From contig NZ_JAUSXM010000001.1 of NCBI RefSeq assembly GCF_030815985.1, forward strand, positions 1 through 64,000: 64,000 bases of DNA. Direction: 5' to 3'. Both the position numbers and the translations under genes were made by a program. Below are positions 62,209 to 64,000 of the stretch, in pieces; the stretch's first letter is position 1; every line of letters begins with the position of its first letter. Source of the DNA: Paenibacillus sp. W2I17 (GTDB taxonomy: Bacteria > Bacillota > Bacilli > Paenibacillales > Paenibacillaceae). The notes under the pieces were generated by a model, which was not told where the DNA came from, made no database searches, and saw nothing but the letters and a program-made list of their open reading frames with translations.

Positions 62209-63429
62209 ATGCAAGACCAACTGAAAACGTCCACGATGTGGGAGCCCTGTTACACAGACCTGCATATTCACATCGGACGAACCTCTCGCGGTGAGGCCGT
62301 TAAAATCAGTGGCAGTCGTGATCTGACATTTGAGAATATTGCTCGGGAAGCTTCGGAACGTAAAGGAATTCATTTGCTTGGTGTTATTGATTGTCATTCT
62401 CCGGTTGTACAGAAGGATATTGAGCAATTGCTGGAGAGTGGTACCATGTCCGAGATTGAGGGCGGCGGTATTGCCTACCAGGACACCACCATTCTGTTGG
62501 GTACAGAGATTGAGCTGCGCGAGCCTGGAATGCGTGAGTTCCATATGCTGGCGTACTTCCGTGATCTGAAAACAATGAAGTCCTTCACGGACTGGATGAA
62601 ACGTTATATGAAAAATGTGAATCTCAGTTCTCAGCGTGTCTACGTGCCCGCTCTAGAGATGCAAGGCGAGATTAAGGCACGTGGTGGGCTTATTGTGCCT
62701 GCACATGTATTTACACCGCATAAAGGCATCTATGGCAGTACTGCGTCCCGTATGGGCGATGTACTGGATACCCGTCTCGTGGATGCTGTCGAGTTGGGGT
62801 TAAGCTCTGATTCATCCATGGCCAGTTATATTCGGGAGTTGGATCATGTACCGTTTCTGACCAATTCGGATGCTCATTCACTCGGTAAGATTGGACGGGA
62901 GTATAACGAACTGCAAGTGGCTTCCCCTTCTTTTGATGAATTCCGCATGGCACTTCAAGGAGAAGCCGGCAGGAAAATTGCTGCCAATTATGGACTGAAT
63001 CCAAGGCTGGGCAAATACCACCGTACTTACTGTGCCGCATGTGGCAGCATAATGGACGAGCAGGCGATGTCAGCAGAGCGTTGTCCGCACTGTGGCAGTC
63101 TGAAGCTGGTTCAGGGGGTGCTGGATCGCATTCTGGCAATCTCTGATCGGGAGAGTCCTCATGTTCCTGCAAACAGACCGGCCTATCATTATCAGGTACC
63201 ACTGGAGTTCATCCCCGGACTTGGCAAAGCCAAACTGCGGCAGCTACTGGACCATTTTGGTACAGAAATGAACGTACTTCATCGCACGCGTGAGGAAGAG
63301 CTTGCTACGGTTGTTGGACCTGTGCTAGCAGGCTTAATTGTGGCTGCACGGAACGGACAACTGGAGCTGTCCTCCGGAGGTGGCGGCACGTACGGAAAGG
63401 TTGCTGTTCAGGAAAAAGCTTCGGATTAG
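62209..63429 (+). CDS. Endonuclease Q-like PHP-domain nuclease
   Basis: The 406-residue protein has a PHP metal-dependent domain (YTDLHIHIGR, GVIDCHSP, LLGTEIELREPG, VPAHVFTPHKG, FLTNSDAHSLGKIGREYNEL), then a four-Cys zinc ribbon (YCAACGS and RCPHCGS), and a C-terminal helix-hairpin-helix-like part (EFIPGLGKAKLRQLLDHFGTE). This is the order in EndoQ, which nicks DNA 5' of uracil, hypoxanthine, xanthine and abasic sites. It is known mainly in Thermococcales and a few bacteria such as Bacillus. ATG 62209 follows the nudF stop by two bases, so both are coupled. Confidence 0.85.
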   Translation: MQDQLKTSTMWEPCYTDLHIHIGRTSRGEAVKISGSRDLTFENIAREASERKGIHLLGVIDCHSPVVQKDIEQLLESGTMSEIEGGGIAYQDTTILLGTEIELREPGMREFHMLAYFRDLKTMKSFTDWMKRYMKNVNLSSQRVYVPALEMQGEIKARGGLIVPAHVFTPHKGIYGSTASRMGDVLDTRLVDAVELGLSSDSSMASYIRELDHVPFLTNSDAHSLGKIGREYNELQVASPSFDEFRMALQGEAGRKIAANYGLNPRLGKYHRTYCAACGSIMDEQAMSAERCPHCGSLKLVQGVLDRILAISDRESPHVPANRPAYHYQVPLEFIPGLGKAKLRQLLDHFGTEMNVLHRTREEELATVVGPVLAGLIVAARNGQLELSSGGGGTYGKVAVQEKASD

Positions 63430-63520
63430 ATAAATTGAACTAAACATTTACACAAAACGGAGGGGACAGAAAGAACTTGAAGAAGCGGAGCTAAAAGCTT
63501 TCTGAAAGAAAGCTGCATCG

Positions 63521-63622
63521 GAAGCATATGCTTCGCCTTTATCCCCGGATTTCCCCTTTAAAAAGGAATGAAAAAAATCTGGGGAAAACAGCGATCGAAA
63601 GGTTGTTCTGTCATCGTAGTGA
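63521..63622 (+). ncRNA. Structured intergenic RNA-like element, copy 2 (before spoIIM)
   Basis: Second copy of the 16841-16950 element. GAAGCAT/ATGCTTC (63521-63534) forms the 5' hairpin. ATCCCCGGATTT (63541-63552) pairs with AAATCTGGGGA (63575-63585) and encloses CCTTT/AAAGG (63555-63566). The conserved AAAACAGCGATCG and CATCGTAGTGA follow. The wider interval 63430-63782 holds no gene that I can support; 63464-63520 has an AGCTTTC/GAAAGCT inverted repeat. Confidence 0.6.
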
Positions 63623-63690
63623 CCCGTGTAAATACTCCTAGGTTCAACTGATAAAGCTTCACTTCACGTAGAGCCAATCTGGACAAGAAG

Positions 63691-63720
63691 TCATACGGGT
63701 GCATTCCGGTTCATAAGAAT
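63691..63720 (+). promoter_or_regulatory. Possible sigma-E promoter of spoIIM
   Basis: TCATACG (63691-63697) and CATAAGAAT (63712-63720) with a 14-base spacer resemble sigma-E elements; spoIIM is a sigma-E gene in B. subtilis. Confidence 0.35.
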
Positions 63721-63782
63721 GACTATGAGGATGTAACTGAGAATCCTTGCAGCATGATACCGGAAAGGGGACTCGTACCTGT

Positions 63783-64000
63783 ATGCGCTCTTCCTACTTT
63801 ACATTTAAAGGTCAGACTTCGTTATATGTATTCGTGGCTGTCTTGTTTCTGGTCGGTGTCATTTTTGGCGCGCTCATGGTGAACGCATTGTCTCTTGAGC
63901 AACGTCAGGATCTGGAGGGTTATCTGGGCAATTTCTTCATGACCGTGCAGCACAGTGCACAGGTGACAGAGACCGGGGCATATTGGGACATTGCCATGCT
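63783..64000 (+). CDS. spoIIM: Stage II sporulation protein M (5' part, runs off the window)
   Basis: The first 72 codons are visible: MRSSYFTFKGQTSLYVFVAV, then LFLVGVIFGALMVNALSLEQ and a soluble stretch QDLEGYLGNFFMTV. This is the conserved N-terminus of SpoIIM, the membrane scaffold of the SpoIIDMP peptidoglycan-remodelling complex that drives engulfment. ATG 63783 follows AAAGGGGA. The rest lies beyond 64000. Confidence 0.85.
   Translation, partial: MRSSYFTFKGQTSLYVFVAVLFLVGVIFGALMVNALSLEQRQDLEGYLGNFFMTVQHSAQVTETGAYWDIAM

Overview
The window is a chromosomal segment of a Gram-positive, endospore-forming bacterium of the Bacilli, most likely Paenibacillus. Signs of this are the sporulation genes (spoIIIAA-AH, spoIVB, spo0A, spoIIM, splB), strong AGGAGG-type ribosome binding sites with many TTG and GTG starts, and a gene order close to the yqhP-yqhY / nusB-spo0A / bkd block of Bacillus subtilis. 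No rRNA, tRNA, CRISPR array, insertion sequence or prophage was seen.

Layout. 1-10 kb: 3' end of an unrecognised gene; zur-yidD; metG behind a T-box leader; the zinc importer znuACB with a candidate Zur operator; ccdA; splB; mntR. 10-20 kb: a secreted glycosidase-like protein, a patatin, yqhP/yqhQ/yqhR-like membrane proteins, aroQ, a proline peptidase, efp, lysC and a ComB-family gene. 20-30 kb: the spoIIIA operon, accB-accC and the alkaline-shock genes (yqhY, amaP, DUF2273). 30-42 kb: nusB, folD, xseAB, ispA, dxs, tlyA, argR, recN, spoIVB, spo0A. 42-53 kb is more accessory: a GGDDF-type protein, a coiled-coil protein, an iron island, small zinc-ribbon proteins and tdk. 53-64 kb: K+ channel-like gene, yqzF, the branched-chain 2-oxoacid dehydrogenase genes (lpd, bkdAA, bkdAB, bkdB), lipB, prli42, a peptidase T-like gene, mciZ, nudF, an EndoQ-like nuclease and the start of spoIIM.

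The most unusual part is the iron island (44.6-50.1 kb). Two paralogous reading frames each join an AraC-type regulator, without a stop codon, to a complete lipoprotein-type iron-siderophore binding protein. At each junction lie a Fur-box sequence (perfect 7-1-7 in the first copy), an optimal Shine-Dalgarno sequence and a start codon with lipoprotein signal peptide, at identical spacing. A third Fur-box gene encodes a YcgT-type flavin reductase. The arrangement suggests either two products from one frame or a membrane-tethered iron sensor.

A second notable item is a pair of structured intergenic RNA-like elements (about 16.84-16.95 kb and 63.52-63.62 kb) with conserved single-stranded sequence and compensatory changes in the helices. 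A structured leader precedes yqhY. Two small genes on the minus strand were found by eye: prli42 and a probable mciZ. Three well-conserved genes (spoIIIAA, spoIIIAG, nudF) carry single frameshifts, which may be sequence errors or real lesions.
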